From Copromyces sp. CBS 386.78 (lineage: Eukaryota; Ascomycota; Sordariomycetes; Sordariales; Sordariaceae): 64,000 nt of DNA. A model generated the notes under the pieces. That model did no database searches. It was given only the letters and a program-made list of their open reading frames with translations, and had not been told where the DNA came from. A program made the translations under genes and the position numbers. The DNA is taken from the NCBI GenBank assembly GCA_030685235.1, contig MU839153.1, forward strand, positions 124,001 through 188,000, in the 5' to 3' direction. Position 1 is the first letter of the stretch; every line of letters starts with the position of its first letter. Shown here piece after piece: positions 31,711 through 42,880 of this stretch.

Positions 31711-32137
31711 GAACTGAGAACATTGAGGAGGAGGGAGACAACACGTTGATTTGATGTGTGCCCTTCAAGTCATTACCTAGTCAACTATACATCTAGATGT
31801 AGTACAGTAGGTATGTATGCGAATTGAACATTTCTCTTTTTGCCTTTGCTACTACATGTAGATGGCGACAAACCTCTGATTCATTCATGTACCTTACAAT
31901 GTCTTTGTCCCATTTATGGTCAACGTTCCGCGACCAAACTGTGTGTTCGTGTGTTGTCATGAGTCATGACACTTAAAGTTGAGCCTTCTTGTATTCTATT
32001 CTCACATTGCCATGTCTTAAACATTTAAAGGTCCTAAAGTTATGTTCCGATCTTTCTTGGCCGTCAATGGTTGGGCATCTTTTTGGACTTGTATCATTTT
32101 CCTGGTCTTTTCCCTCCAATTAACATAAGGTGTCTCC
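31711..32137. other. Intergenic, nothing recognised
   Basis: AT-leaning non-coding sequence with TACATGTA-type words; no gene. Confidence 0.4.
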
Positions 32138-32362
32138 ATGTCAAATACCGGGAACTCCTCCGACAGCGGAAGCAACCATGAGCCAGAATCTCGTTCCGCC
32201 ACCCATCGGCCACCACCCCCCCATGATGTACTCGCTGTTATAGGAGTATTCGGTTTCTTCATTATCCTGATAGTATTGGGATTGATTAGAAAGTCTGGGT
32301 GTTGGGAACGACGAGTCTTGGTACGAAGAATGCAGACGGAGGACGAGGTGCGTGCGGCGTGA
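32138..32362 (+). CDS. Short single-pass membrane ORF, possibly the last exon of an array gene
   Basis: 74 codons: a polar Asn/Ser/Glu/His/Pro start, a membrane helix (VLAVIGVFGFFIILIVLGLI), and a basic tail (RKSGCWERRVLVRRM) ending TEDEVRAA. The stalk-helix-basic-tail order matches the C-terminal half of array proteins, but no signal peptide lies in frame upstream. A pyrimidine tract (TTTTCCTGGTCTTTTCCCTCC) followed by ACATAAG sits just before the ATG, so an exon boundary is possible. The MULE inserted about 170 bp downstream. Confidence 0.35.
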   Translation: MSNTGNSSDSGSNHEPESRSATHRPPPPHDVLAVIGVFGFFIILIVLGLIRKSGCWERRVLVRRMQTEDEVRAA

Positions 32363-32522
32363 CGCCGGGGAAAAGTCGATAAGGTTGGGAGTAGACTGGC
32401 TCTTTCTGGTTAGACAGTCTGGTTGGAGTGCCAGTGTGAGTGGTTCGATCAGGAAGGAGCGTTTTGTCGTAGATGACGCACCGGACACGTACGTACTTGT
32501 GAACAGACACAGCCTTTCCCTT

Positions 32523-32530
32523 TTTATAGG
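32523..32530. repeat. MULE target-site duplication, left (TTTATAGG)
   Basis: Pairs with TTCATAGG at 36278-36285. The single difference is a C/T transition. Confidence 0.65.
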
Positions 32531-35500
32531 GAGAGTCCCTCGGCGGGCAGTGCCACTTCCATATACGGGCAGTACCTAATAGCCCGTATAGGGAAGCTAG
32601 GGAAAGGATCCCTATACGGGCAATACTATACTAATCCCTAACCTTACAAAATAATAGTTCCTTAGCGTTGAATTTAGCAATTTATAACTATCGTAACAAC
32701 GATTTGTAACTATCGTAAAATTTATAACGAAATTTATAACTATCGTTAAATTACGCGATTTCTTTATAATAATTATAATTATTAACTACTATACAATTCT
32801 ACTAAAACAATTCGTATCAATTCAATTCCAACATTAATACATTCGCCACATTACATTAAATTATTTATTTACTTTTTTTTTTTTTATAATATATCCACTA
32901 TCGATATTAATAACAATTTTAATTCTTACTATACTAATAATAGAAATAAACTTATACTTACTTCTCCTACCCTACCGCCTATCCCTACCTTTGCTCAAAT
33001 ATAGGAGAATAACAACAACAACCTATATAATGAAAGGGAATAATCTAATACTAGTAAAGAAGAGGAAATACTTAACCTAATAACCGAAAATATAATACCT
33101 ATACTTCTTTTATTTACAAAGGAGGTGTAGAATATATTCAACGTATAGGGTTGTACCTAGGGCATTATATTTAACTATATATAGGCTGCTAACTATCGAA
33201 GTAGTAAGCTTACGTACTATTATCTTACATATAACCGATATAGCTAGCCCCGTCCCTCTATAACTAAATTTAAAAAGATTAGGAGCCGTAAATATAGTTA
33301 TAAATAAATTAGAGCAATTATTACCTTCGAATAGAATAATTGGCAATAAATTTATTAATTTACTACTAATCTTAAAAATTATATTTATAACTACTAGCGA
33401 TCCTTATACGAATTTACATACTTATAATATCGAAAGCTTAATAAGAGTAACGAAGTATTTAGAAGGGTTATTATATTAATTTACTAGCCTAGTATTAAAC
33501 TTCGAAATATCTTAGGCATTATTGAACGGGAATTTAATACTTCTATATTTACTTATAAAGATATTGAAAATTGGCGTTAACGTATTAAGAAAACTATATA
33601 TTAGAACTACAAGGCTACTACTACCGTTATTAAATATTTTAATAAAATTAGCGTTATTTATATTATCGAGTGGGATAAAGACGATCCCTATTATTTTATT
33701 AGCCTTATATAAATATAGAAAATTTACTTCAAGTAATAAAAGAAGTATCTAAAGTGTTTAAATATTAATAATACATATAATACTAACTAATATAACTCCT
33801 AATCTTCTATACTTCTTAATTTTTATACTTACTAATAATAGAACATATTATAAATATAGTTATCCCCTTACTATTATTACGGCCATAACGAATACAAACT
33901 CTATTTATTCTACTACGTTCGGGCTTATCGATAACGAACGGGTTAAAGGGTTTATATAGATAGCAAATACTATCGAAAATTTAAGGGTTAAAGTAGGGGC
34001 AATTAAACTAGAGGTTATTATTACCGATTTCAATAACTAATTAAAGATAGCGCTCTCAATTGTATTTCTAAACGCCTAATAGTAAATTTACGTATTTTAT
34101 ATTAACCGCAACGTACTATTATAAATAAAGAGGAAATAGAAGCGGGGAGAGGATGAGGGTAGCGATTCAAATTCGGATTCGGATAATGAATACGAACTTA
34201 TTACCCTTAGCCCAAACGACGAAGAGATCTTGCAAACGGCCAGTTCGCTAGGGATATTACAAGTAGGGACATCGTAAGCAGGGATATTATAAGTAGGGAT
34301 ATAAGCAGGGATATAAATAAGGATATAGAAAGTTATTAAATATATTTATTGTGGTTTGTTTAATTTTTGGAAAACAATAATCTTTATACTTAATAAAGTA
34401 ACGTTTATCTAGCGCTGGAAGTAACTAATTACCGACTTTATTAACTAATAACGAATATTATTATATTTTTAAAATACGTATATATCAGTCCGCTATTAAT
34501 AGGCACATTATTATACTTCTTAGTATTACAATTTCAATTTGATTGTTATTTCCTCCAACGAATCTACTAATTACCGGGTAAAGGGTTTTTTAATTAGTAG
34601 CAAAATAAATATATTTAATTTCTTTACTTCCTTTTATACAATAATAGACCGAGAACGTCGTTAATAAATTAAAAACGTCATTAACTAAGATATAAAAATA
34701 CGTAGCGAATTTATTAGGCTAAGAATAAAGGTATTAAAAGAGCTTCCCCAATTAATAACGTACCGGGGTCTTGAATTTATTCGTTATTAATTACGCCGCG
34801 CCTAATCTAAAATACCCTCAATAATAAGAAAGAAATTAGTACGAGATTTGGGACCTTGTAACTATATTGTACAACGGTAGTACGGTATCCCCTATTATTA
34901 CAAGATATTAAGGATATTCGAGGGTAGGGAATAGCTAACCTGTTAGGATATTTATTACCGCTATTATATCCGGGAACTATTAATAAATCTATCATTTTAA
35001 ATTTATACTTTTTTTAATTAACCGTCTACTCTAGAGTAAACGGGACCTATATTTACATATTAAAGACCCTAAAGTTACCAATAGAATTAAAAGACAGCCG
35101 AAAAATAATATAATAGTACTATTAAAGGATTAATAAATTCTTAATACTAAAGAAGGGAAAGGTAAAAGTAAAGGGAAGGAGAAAAATAAAGGGAAGGGGA
35201 AGGGGAAGGAGAAAGGGAAAGGGAAGGTTATAAAGAGTAGCTAGACTCTAAAACTATCTTTACGCCAGCGGAAGTCTAAATTTAAAATAGTCGATAAAAT
35301 TAATATAAATAATAGTAATAGCAATACTATTTTTGTACGGTCTGCTATTAAAGTATAAAAAAGAGAGAATTTTTATGATTTAAATAATTTTCTTACGAGG
35401 TAGTAGACTGCCCAGGTACGAGCTACAGTAGCCTAAACCTAGACCGCACCTTCTAATAATCCCCTTACCCTTTTAAACTTTAACGAATAGCCTGCCCGCA

Positions 35501-36277
35501 AAAAACGTATTATAATACCTTCGTTAATACTTATAATTATAATTAGAAGTAGGAAGACTATTAGGCTGTTAAAAAGAAAGTTAAGGGAGTAAAATAGGTA
35601 AATACTTAATACTAACTAAAATATTATTAAATATAATTTCCGAATATATTTCCCGTATTATATTATTATTAGAAATAATCCTAAAATTCCTAAACTACTT
35701 CCAACCGTTTTTATAACTTCAAATTCCTATTTTAACTATTACTAACCCCCAACGGGGGGTACTATAAGGACGTTTGTAGTATAGCAGTATATGAGGACGC
35801 TTATATATTTCTACTAGTATTATAAATTATAGAAACCCCTATTCGAATCCTATCTATAATTATTTATAATTATTTTTCTCTATTTCTATTTATATTACCT
35901 CTCTATCACTTCCTTAATACCCAAAATCTAGTCCGGTTAACTATATTAGCGCGGGGGAGGGGGCGAACTAGGGGATAGAAAATATAGGTACGCCGTAAAA
36001 CGTACTATCTTTCGGTCGTTATACACAGGTGCCTTATTACTACAACAGGGTATCTATAAGGCGATTCGACTAGGGTACGTAGAATAAGCCGTATTGAACT
36101 TCTTTTTTTATTATTATATATAATAGCGACGGCAACGTTGTCGCAAACAACCATTATTTTACAGGGTTAGGGATTAGTATGGCACTGCCCGTATAGGGAT
36201 CCCTACCCTGGCTTCCCTATACGGGCTATTAGGCACTGCCCGTATATGGAAGTGGCACTGCCCGCCGAGGGAGTCTC
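32531..36277 (+). mobile_element. Mutator-like element (MULE), RIP-inactivated, complete
   Basis: 3747 bp with terminal inverted repeats of about 129 bp (32531-32659 and 36149-36277) starting GAGA(G/C)TCCCTCGGCGGG. Most mismatches between the ends are transitions, the RIP pattern. Within each end the word GCCCGTATAGGGA recurs in both orientations. A plus-strand coding trace at about 33915-34150 reads FGLIDNERVKGFI, then an Ile-Thr-Asp-Phe segment, Asn-Ala-stop-Gln and IxRNVLLxIKRK. This is the MULE transposase pattern around the second catalytic Asp, with stops at expected Trp or Gln positions. A further trace near 34700-34990 fits the C-terminal part. The transposase cannot be functional. 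Confidence 0.8.
33915..34150 (+). pseudogene. MULE transposase domain remnant
   Basis: Plus-strand frame with scattered TAG/TAA codons that still reads as the MULE transposase core (ITDF catalytic Asp; INRN motif in place of H-I-N-K-N). An acidic Asp/Ser/Glu-rich stretch follows at 34150-34230. Inactive. Confidence 0.6.
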
Positions 36278-36285
36278 TTCATAGG
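36278..36285. repeat. MULE target-site duplication, right (TTCATAGG)
   Basis: Partner of 32523-32530. Confidence 0.65.
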
Positions 36286-36478
36286 TAGCCAAGAATTGAA
36301 CAACGGCTCAAATTAGCTGAATGTTGTTGCTGTTCAGACTATTGTGGTGACTGTCCAGCTATAACAGGAGTCAAAGCATCATTTCTCCTTCCTTCCCTAG
36401 CAGGTACTCAAAAGCATTACTTCCCATCTTCTCGTCATGCACAGAGGTACTAGTCTACCTTGGCAACTTCTCATCCCC

Positions 36479-37046
36479 TTAAATACTATAATGACTATCC
36501 AAGCGCATCTGCTTCATCCCCTCCTCGAGTTCCCCCTCTCCCTCCTCATCGCCTCTCTCCGAAGCTCCTCCGCCTCCTCCTCCTCCTCCTCCCTCCTGTT
36601 CAACGCCTACTCCGCCCTCGCTACGCTCGCAGGAAGGTTCCACTTCACCACTCCCAGTCCCGCCCATTTCCATGTCTGCATGGTGATGTCCACCTGTCTG
36701 CACCACATGCTGAACAGTCGGAGACATGGATGGAAATTGTGAGGACAAGCCAACCAAGGAAACCTCAAATGATGCCTCACCAGGGGCAGGCTCGGTAGGG
36801 GTCCAAGGGGACCATGAAGTCCGAGCCCAAGTTTTCTCGGCCTCTGTCCGAACGGGTGTCAAGGGCCTGTTGAAGCTCAGAACTTTCTTGGCGTTATGGT
36901 TCTGGTTCTGGCTGCGGGAGTTGTCGACCTTTGGGACGCAGTGGAGTAGTCGTCGGTGTCGGTGTGGGCGGAGGGTGTCGCCTGGTGGAGGGAACATGCG
37001 GCGTTTCAGGCGGTGACCGGATTCGAGGCGGCAATATATCCGGCAT
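36479..37046 (-). CDS. Uncertain Pro/Glu/Gly-rich gene (two overlapping frames)
   Basis: On the minus strand, 36479-36997 is an open frame of 172 codons. It has a basic His/Arg-rich start, a Ser/Thr/Pro/Trp segment, and an acidic Glu/Gly-rich end containing a long Gly run. A second minus frame (37046-36894) starts MPDILPPRIRSPPETP and is proline-rich until a TAA at 36896-36894. The two frames differ by one base, so the real gene may have a frameshift or an intron here. No domain, leader or helix. It lies just beyond the MULE. Confidence in exact structure is low. Confidence 0.35.
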
Positions 37047-37763
37047 TCGTGAGCTCGCGCGCCGGGGGATTCGTCGTGTTGGGGCGGGTGGGTGCCTGGA
37101 GTGTGATGATGTGAGTGCCTGGCGATGTGATGGACGGGGGCTTTGTTGAAGCGTGCTTCAACTATGGTCTGAGAAGGTGGATGACTTTCACAGTCTGGGG
37201 TGTCACTTTAGGGACCCACATCCACCGGAGCGGCCTGTTGAAGGACGGTTCGTCTAAGCCAGACATCTGCGCAAAGAATTTCCTGTGCTCTGATTGGCTA
37301 CAACTGTGGCACGGCCCTACAACTGGTCAGGGCGTCTTGCCAAGCCCTCTTCTCATTGGTCATTTCGCGGACAGTGTTTTGGACAGTCTGCGCCAGAACG
37401 CACTGGGTCCTTCCGTTTTTGCAAATAAGTCGCCAAATTTCTGGATAACGCCTATCGATAAGCTTATCGTCTACCAACCTAGCAATCCAATGAAGTAATG
37501 AAGCAATGAAGTAATAAAGCAATAAAGCAATAAAGCAATAAAGCAATGAAGCAATGAAGCAATGAAGCAATGAAGCAATGAAGCAATGAAGCAATTGGGT
37601 GAGGACGGCTATAGCCGTCCGAACAAAGAACATTGCAAAAGATGTAGATACCCACGCTTCAATTTATCCAGCTGTGCGTTGCTTGAACTAGGGATCCAGC
37701 ATTGCACTCGGTGGCCGGGTATTTTATAAGTAGGTAGTTTTTGTGTGGTGATGAGAGACTTAC
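37047..37763. other. No supported gene; contains tandem repeat
   Basis: Mostly non-coding. It could be a long intron linking the exon at 37764-37896 to the frame at 36479-37046, since an in-phase acceptor exists near 37120 on the minus strand. I cannot support that further. Confidence 0.25.
37489..37595. repeat. 8 bp tandem repeat (AATGAAGC)n
   Basis: About 13 copies, some with T for G. Creates an artificial Leu/Ile/Ala/Ser-rich frame on the minus strand. Confidence 0.9.
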
Positions 37764-37896
37764 AAGGTTCGTCATCGCTGGCGTCTGAGAGGTATGCGTC
37801 GCCGTCGTCTGAGGAATCACTGCCGTCCATTACCATGATGGTGTCCGACGCCTGGGGAGGCTCCATGTCAACGACGGAAGGGGTTGGCACAGGCAT
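37764..37896 (-). CDS. Short acidic first exon
   Basis: Minus-strand exon-like segment beginning MPVPTPSVVDMEPPQASDT and continuing through a Ser/Asp run (SDSSDDGDAYLSDASDDEP). It ends at a canonical donor GTAAGT (37763-37758). The acidic Ser/Asp block resembles casein kinase II target stretches. The downstream exon is not identified; reading through gives an unconvincing 95-codon frame ending at 37609. Confidence 0.3.
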
Positions 37897-39006
37897 AATG
37901 GTTGGGCATGGAGTGTTTCAACTTGAAGAAGCTTTGTTGTGAGAGCACGGTAAGAAAATCCTCTGGGGCCAAGGCTGAATGCTTGTTCATATAGGGGAAG
38001 TGCTGTGACAGTGGAAGAAGGGAATTAAGCTCTGGAGAAGCTCCTATAGAAGTACTGTCAGGGAATAGAAAAGGTAGCCAATGGAATTTGGATTGCTTTT
38101 ATCAGAAGAAGATGATTCTGGGGAGAAAACCAGAACCTCCAGCGGCCTGGGGGGGCCGGCCTTAAATACATGAAAACCATCCAGAATCTTCCTTCCTATC
38201 AGGTTTGTGTAAGTCACCGACTTCCCAACCTAAATCTATAGCTTACTCGTGAATCTAATCCTCCTTCTTGAGTTCAGTAGGTCCTTTCTATCTAATGGAT
38301 GATGCCTTCCTTCCAGAAGCTATCGCGGGGTAAGTGCCCATGGCCCCGCAAGTTAGGTGCAGGTCCCGCAAGTCAGGTGCAGACCTGGGTGCCCTGACAA
38401 GTACCAAAAATACAAAAATAAGTAGAATATTTTCCAGTCACTTATGATGCGCAGTCGGTAGGGTATGTGACGGGCAGGAAAAAAACTTGTTGCACTGCGT
38501 CCTGCTGGATTCATATTTTCCCATGGCTCATGTGAACGAATGCCCTCCACGTATTGATCATGAATATTTTCAACAGATCCCTTGACGGTCACTTGTTCTT
38601 CAAAAAGCCCGGTTGAGTCTTGTCCGGTCGTAAAACATATGCATATCTTCGCCTTCCGGAAAAACATGCACAGGTGCAAGGCACGGGACTCGAGAAAAAT
38701 CCAAAGCTGCCGAAAAGATGTTCTCCGTACTGCACATGCATTGCTTGGAGGATCGGTGCTCCGAAAGCCTTAATACGTACCTTATTCATGTTCGTTTCCC
38801 CTCTCGCATCCTCTTTTATTCGTACCTCTACACTACTCATATATAGAGGTAGATACCTCCCATCTCCACACACGGTTCTTTATTCTCTTTCCTTCCAATC
38901 CACCGCAACCCACATCATATCACATTTCCCGTCAGCCTACCTCTACTAATCCATAAAGACCTCTACTACATCCTATAGCAGTTAATTCCATCTACCATCG
39001 TTCAAG
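37897..39006. other. Intergenic, nothing recognised
   Basis: Several 60-110 codon frames at 38353-38949 on both strands lack domains and overlap one another. The 3' part is CT-rich, as expected for the leader of the gene at 39007. Confidence 0.35.
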
Positions 39007-39943
39007 ATGCCTACACCGATGAAGCCCTCTCCCCAGCGAAGGAATGCCTTCGGCAAGAAACCCAGGGGCAACGTAACCGGGACGTTCTCGGACATTACGT
39101 CTGTCCTTTATGCCCCGTCCGGCTCCTTCAGCTCCGACTCCATATACGGTGACGCCTCAATCACCGAAACTTCCTCTGACATCACTTATGTGTCTACTGT
39201 TCCCATGATTCCCCGCCGCTCTATCATCTTTGAGCCCTCCGAATGTTACACCGACATCGACACCGACAAGGACCCCATCGACTCCAAACAGAGGTCCAGC
39301 TCCGACTCCATCTGCGGTGACGCCTCCATCACCGAAACTTCCTCTGACATGCCTTATGTCTCCACTGTTCCCATGACTCCCCGCCGCTCTAGCATCTTTG
39401 AGCCCTCCGAATGCTACACCGACATGGACACCGAAAAGGACCCCATCGACTCCAAACAGAGGTTTTTCAACTGCCGCTGTGCCTTCAGATTCGCCGACAT
39501 GGGCACCGTCCTCGACTCGTCTTCCAGCCCATACAACCCCCACGGCGTCTGCTGCAACTTTGCCTACAACGACTGCGAGAGGTCCAACGCGTTTGTGGGG
39601 GATTGCCAGAGGCTTTTCGGGAAAGAGGAGAATCCCTACGATGAAAAAAAGCCAGTTGGAGACTAATAGGCTTGTTGGCGGCAGAAAGGTCCACAACCCC
39701 AATGACGCCCGCGTCAAGATTTTCGAGGAAAGGGGGCGCAGGCCGTTGAAGTCGCCTATGTACTGGAACAAGAAACAAAAGGTGACCTTGGCTGACGAGG
39801 TGGGTACTGGAAAGGGTCAGGGACAGATGCAAGAACTGGATGTGGGTAGTATCGGTGGTAAGAAGACGGAGAAGAAGGGGTTCTTGAAAGTCATGGCTGG
39901 TCTTGTAGGTTGTTCTTCCTGTATTGCGCCTGTTGTCGATTGA
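39007..39943 (+). CDS. Lineage-type protein with 55-residue internal duplication and frameshift
   Basis: From the ATG at 39007 (CAAGATGCC) the protein begins with a basic Pro/Lys/Arg stretch. It then has two tandem copies of a 54-55 residue unit (about residues 42-96 and 98-152; DNA 39130-39294 and 39298-39462). Each unit runs SSDSI, DASITETSSD, YVSTVPM, PRRSxIFEPSECYTD and DKDPIDSKQR. A Cys-rich region (FNCRCAF, GVCCNF, CERSN, GDCQR) follows. The frame stops at 39666. Dropping one A from the A7 run at 39644-39650 continues the protein for a further 97 codons or so to 39943, with a charged sequence ending LVGCSSCIAPVVD. The combined product is about 311 residues. Function unknown. The shift may be a mutation or a sequencing indel. 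Confidence 0.6.
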
Positions 39944-40995
39944 ACCTTGCTTCCTCCGATTATCGGTCTAGGGGCATGGGGCGCAGTTTGGTGTGGTGTT
40001 GAAGCCGATATTCAAGGAAAATTGGGAATATGTTACTGGTGATTACCTAAGGTAGGGCAGGATTACAAATATTGTGAGCCATTACATGGAGGGAAACGTG
40101 GCTGTTTTTTGGTTTTCCATGTATTCACGTGCCTGTTGGGGCCTTGCTAGTTCCTTCTTTCCCTGGTTGAAGACCATAGAGAGGAGACACCCGCCGTGCC
40201 TGATTCGCACCTTCCCAAGATACACAGATAGATGCAATATGACCTTATTCCCCATCTCCTTCCTTCCTCTGTGCAATAAAAGAGAAACAGAAAGAACCAA
40301 AACAACCTGCTTGTGTAGCGGTTGACATGCCGGAATCTCGAGCACAATTGAGTACGAACCCTTCCACAAGACTACAGACCAAAATGCAAGGTCTGACTCC
40401 CTAATTGGGCAGCCATTTTCTTCTTCTTCTTGAGTTTCCTCCTTTGGCTCTCGGAAAGGGCATCCATCCAGAGGATGTGCCCGAGGCCCAACTAAGCGGT
40501 CGTCAGACAGAACCCAATGCAAAGGCCTTTCTCAGCCGAAGTGAACGGCCTTTGACTGTCCACATGCGGTTCATTCTTCCGACCATCCGCCAAAGTTTGC
40601 GAGTCCCTCGCATTGGTATCTCCTTTCCTTGTTGATGCACAGCTTGGCTACCATACATGTACCCTGCATATATGTACGGTGCGGAGGTCTGCTGTCGGTC
40701 CTAAAAATGCATGTTGCATCATGTACCTTGCCTATATATGCAGTCAGGAAGAAAAGAAAGGGGCTAACGCCTCCAGGTTCTCATCACTAGCTTCCCCGGT
40801 GCAGAAGACACTCTTCACTTCACGTGCAGAACCTTTTCTTCAACTCAACGTGCACACATGTATGTGAACCTTCCATATCCCCGCTACCCCCTTCACCTTC
40901 TGTTCTTCTTTTTCAGCTTCTTCTGCCCTCAGCCACCTACAATCGTTCTTCAAACTCCAACGCATCCTCCATCAACACCCATAGCTTCCGACAAG
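39944..40995. other. Intergenic, nothing recognised
   Basis: 3' region of the previous gene and promoter/leader of the next. The 405-codon frame including the next gene begins at 40858, but the 46 extra N-terminal codons are Phe/Pro-rich and look like a CT-rich leader. Confidence 0.4.
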
Positions 40996-42075
40996 ATGTC
41001 TTGCTTGTCCCTTAAGGCTTGTCTCATGATGCCCGCGTGGCTTGCCGCAATTGACGTGGATACCTTCATCAACCTCGACTCCAGATACCACAAGCGATCT
41101 TCTCTCGATCCAAGACCCCAGCCAACCGTTGAGGATGTCATGAACATGGACCGCAACGACAAAGAGTTGATCAACACCCCAGAAAGCGACTTTGCCGCCA
41201 CAGACATCCACATCGGTGGAATTATCCTCGGCCATGATCGCTGGCAAGAGATTGACCACTGGATTGAGTTCATGCACAGACCCTCCGAAGACCAGCTCCC
41301 CCTCAAGGCCACCGACGATTATCCTCATCTTTTCGAAAACGTTTGCGACGACGAAATCATGCCCAAGGACTCAGCCACGAAGTGGGACAGCGAGTCTGTA
41401 CGTGCGGCACGTCGGCTGGCCAAGGAGCGTGATGTCGATTATTACTTCAAAAGGCAAAGAATCGCAAAGGAAATCAACCCGTTTACTGGCCGGTACAACG
41501 TCCAGAGGACAAACTTGTGGTTGAACACCTTACCTGAATACAACCCCGACCTGCCACCTCGGGCCACTGACGACCAGAGGGCTTTGCACAACAGCCTCTG
41601 CTTCAAACCCCATCCTCACGATGATCAAGATGGCAACGGGCCCTGCCGCCGGTGCGAGCACATGGTGAAAACCCACCCTATCCTCCACTCGAGACCTCAA
41701 GTTTATGTACGCGTGACTGTCATCAGCTTGGAACCACCGGAAGAAGAAGAACCCCCGTTCTGCAACCAGAACTGGCAAGAGAACTGGCAACCTGAACACA
41801 ATGACGGAGAGGAAGAAGAAGAAGCATCCCCGCCGCTCGACGACTGGTATGAGACATGGACCGGCGTGCATCAAGATCTTGACAGCCCGCATGTCTCCTC
41901 CTCCGATGACATGGACGACCCGTATTCTTCTTCCGTAAAGGCTCTCTTCAAAAGCCTCTATTTCAAACCCCAGGCCCACCGTCACCGCCGTGCGTACTGC
42001 CGCCGCTGCGAGAGAAGAGCAATACATGAACTCGGCGCCCACCTGCACTCGCAAGCTCAACAATTTCACTATTAG
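40996..42075 (+). CDS. Unknown protein with two C-terminal CRRC modules
   Basis: 359 residues using the ATG at 40996 (CAAGATGTC). The longer frame from 40858 is less likely because its extra part is a pyrimidine-derived Leu/Phe run. The first 180 residues are Asp/Glu/Arg-rich and globular in composition. Two related segments follow. One at about 197-234 reads LHNSLCFKPHPH, CRRCEHMVKTH, LHSRPQ. One at about 318-355 reads LFKSLYFKPQAH, CRRCERRAIHELG, LHSQAQ. Each has a CxxC followed by His residues, which could bind a metal. An acidic Glu/Asp/Trp-rich linker lies between them. No named domain recognised. Not secreted. Confidence 0.65.
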   Translation: MSCLSLKACLMMPAWLAAIDVDTFINLDSRYHKRSSLDPRPQPTVEDVMNMDRNDKELINTPESDFAATDIHIGGIILGHDRWQEIDHWIEFMHRPSEDQLPLKATDDYPHLFENVCDDEIMPKDSATKWDSESVRAARRLAKERDVDYYFKRQRIAKEINPFTGRYNVQRTNLWLNTLPEYNPDLPPRATDDQRALHNSLCFKPHPHDDQDGNGPCRRCEHMVKTHPILHSRPQVYVRVTVISLEPPEEEEPPFCNQNWQENWQPEHNDGEEEEEASPPLDDWYETWTGVHQDLDSPHVSSSDDMDDPYSSSVKALFKSLYFKPQAHRHRRAYCRRCERRAIHELGAHLHSQAQQFHY

Positions 42076-42880
42076 CTCTCCCTTACACTCATCAGCTCGG
42101 AAACGGAAAGAAGCATCCCCGCTCTACTACTGAACTTGGCTCAGCCGGGAAACACCGTGCAGTGGAGATCTGGTGAGTTTTTATTTTTTCCAGGAGAAGA
42201 AAAGATAGCAATCTGATCTAATCCACGACAAATTACTAACACACATCAGAAGCCTCAGATTGAATCATCATCAAGTTGCGCGTCCCGCAAAGTATCTCTT
42301 GAACAGCACTAAGCAGGCTAGGGGTGTAGTCTATAACGATTTTTGAAAGATAATTTCCACTTGGTTTGAGTCCGGGACTCAAAAGGAAGGATCAAGGAAG
42401 GAGACGAATTTGACCATGAGGAGAAGCTGCCCGTGACAAGCGAGGCTGGACTCATGGTGGCGTTTGGCAGAGGGGCAAAATAACGTTTTGGTTTTGGAAG
42501 TGCAACTTGTGGACAACAAATGGGATTGGGACAGCAAGGGATGATTGACTTGGATTGATTTAAAAACAAGAAAAGCTGAACTCGGTGCTTCATGCTTGTG
42601 CTGTGCTGTGCTGTGCTGTGCTGTGCTGATGGTACATGTATGTCCTCCTTCTTCCTTTCCTTGTACAAATGAACGCTCAACTCCTTCTCCGTGCGCATGC
42701 ATGTGGATATCATAATCTGACAAAAAGCCAAAGGCAAAACGAGAAACGTAGTATTAAAACAAGATTAATAAGAAGAAGAAGAAACACCATAGCTGGTTAG
42801 ACTGATGTAGCTGAGGAGCAAGTTCTTTAAATGCCGTGACCTGTTATGACAATGGAATCACCGTTAGCACCACATGACCG
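42076..42880. other. Intergenic, contains TGTGC microsatellite
   Basis: No supported gene; minus frames at 42318-42737 cover the microsatellite and lack coding character. Confidence 0.4.
42596..42628. repeat. (TGTGC)n microsatellite
   Basis: About six perfect copies. Confidence 0.9.

Noticed and set aside
37298..37633. Leu/Phe/Ala-rich minus frame resembling a membrane protein
   Set aside because: The hydrophobic part is a translation of the 8 bp AATGAAGC tandem repeat.
39157..39771. 204-codon minus frame with Gly/Val repeats
   Set aside because: Antisense to the duplicated-unit gene at 39007; the repeat is only the mirror of that duplication.
41530..42069. 179-codon minus frame
   Set aside because: Antisense to the CRRC-module gene; Phe runs are the complement of GAA (Glu) runs.
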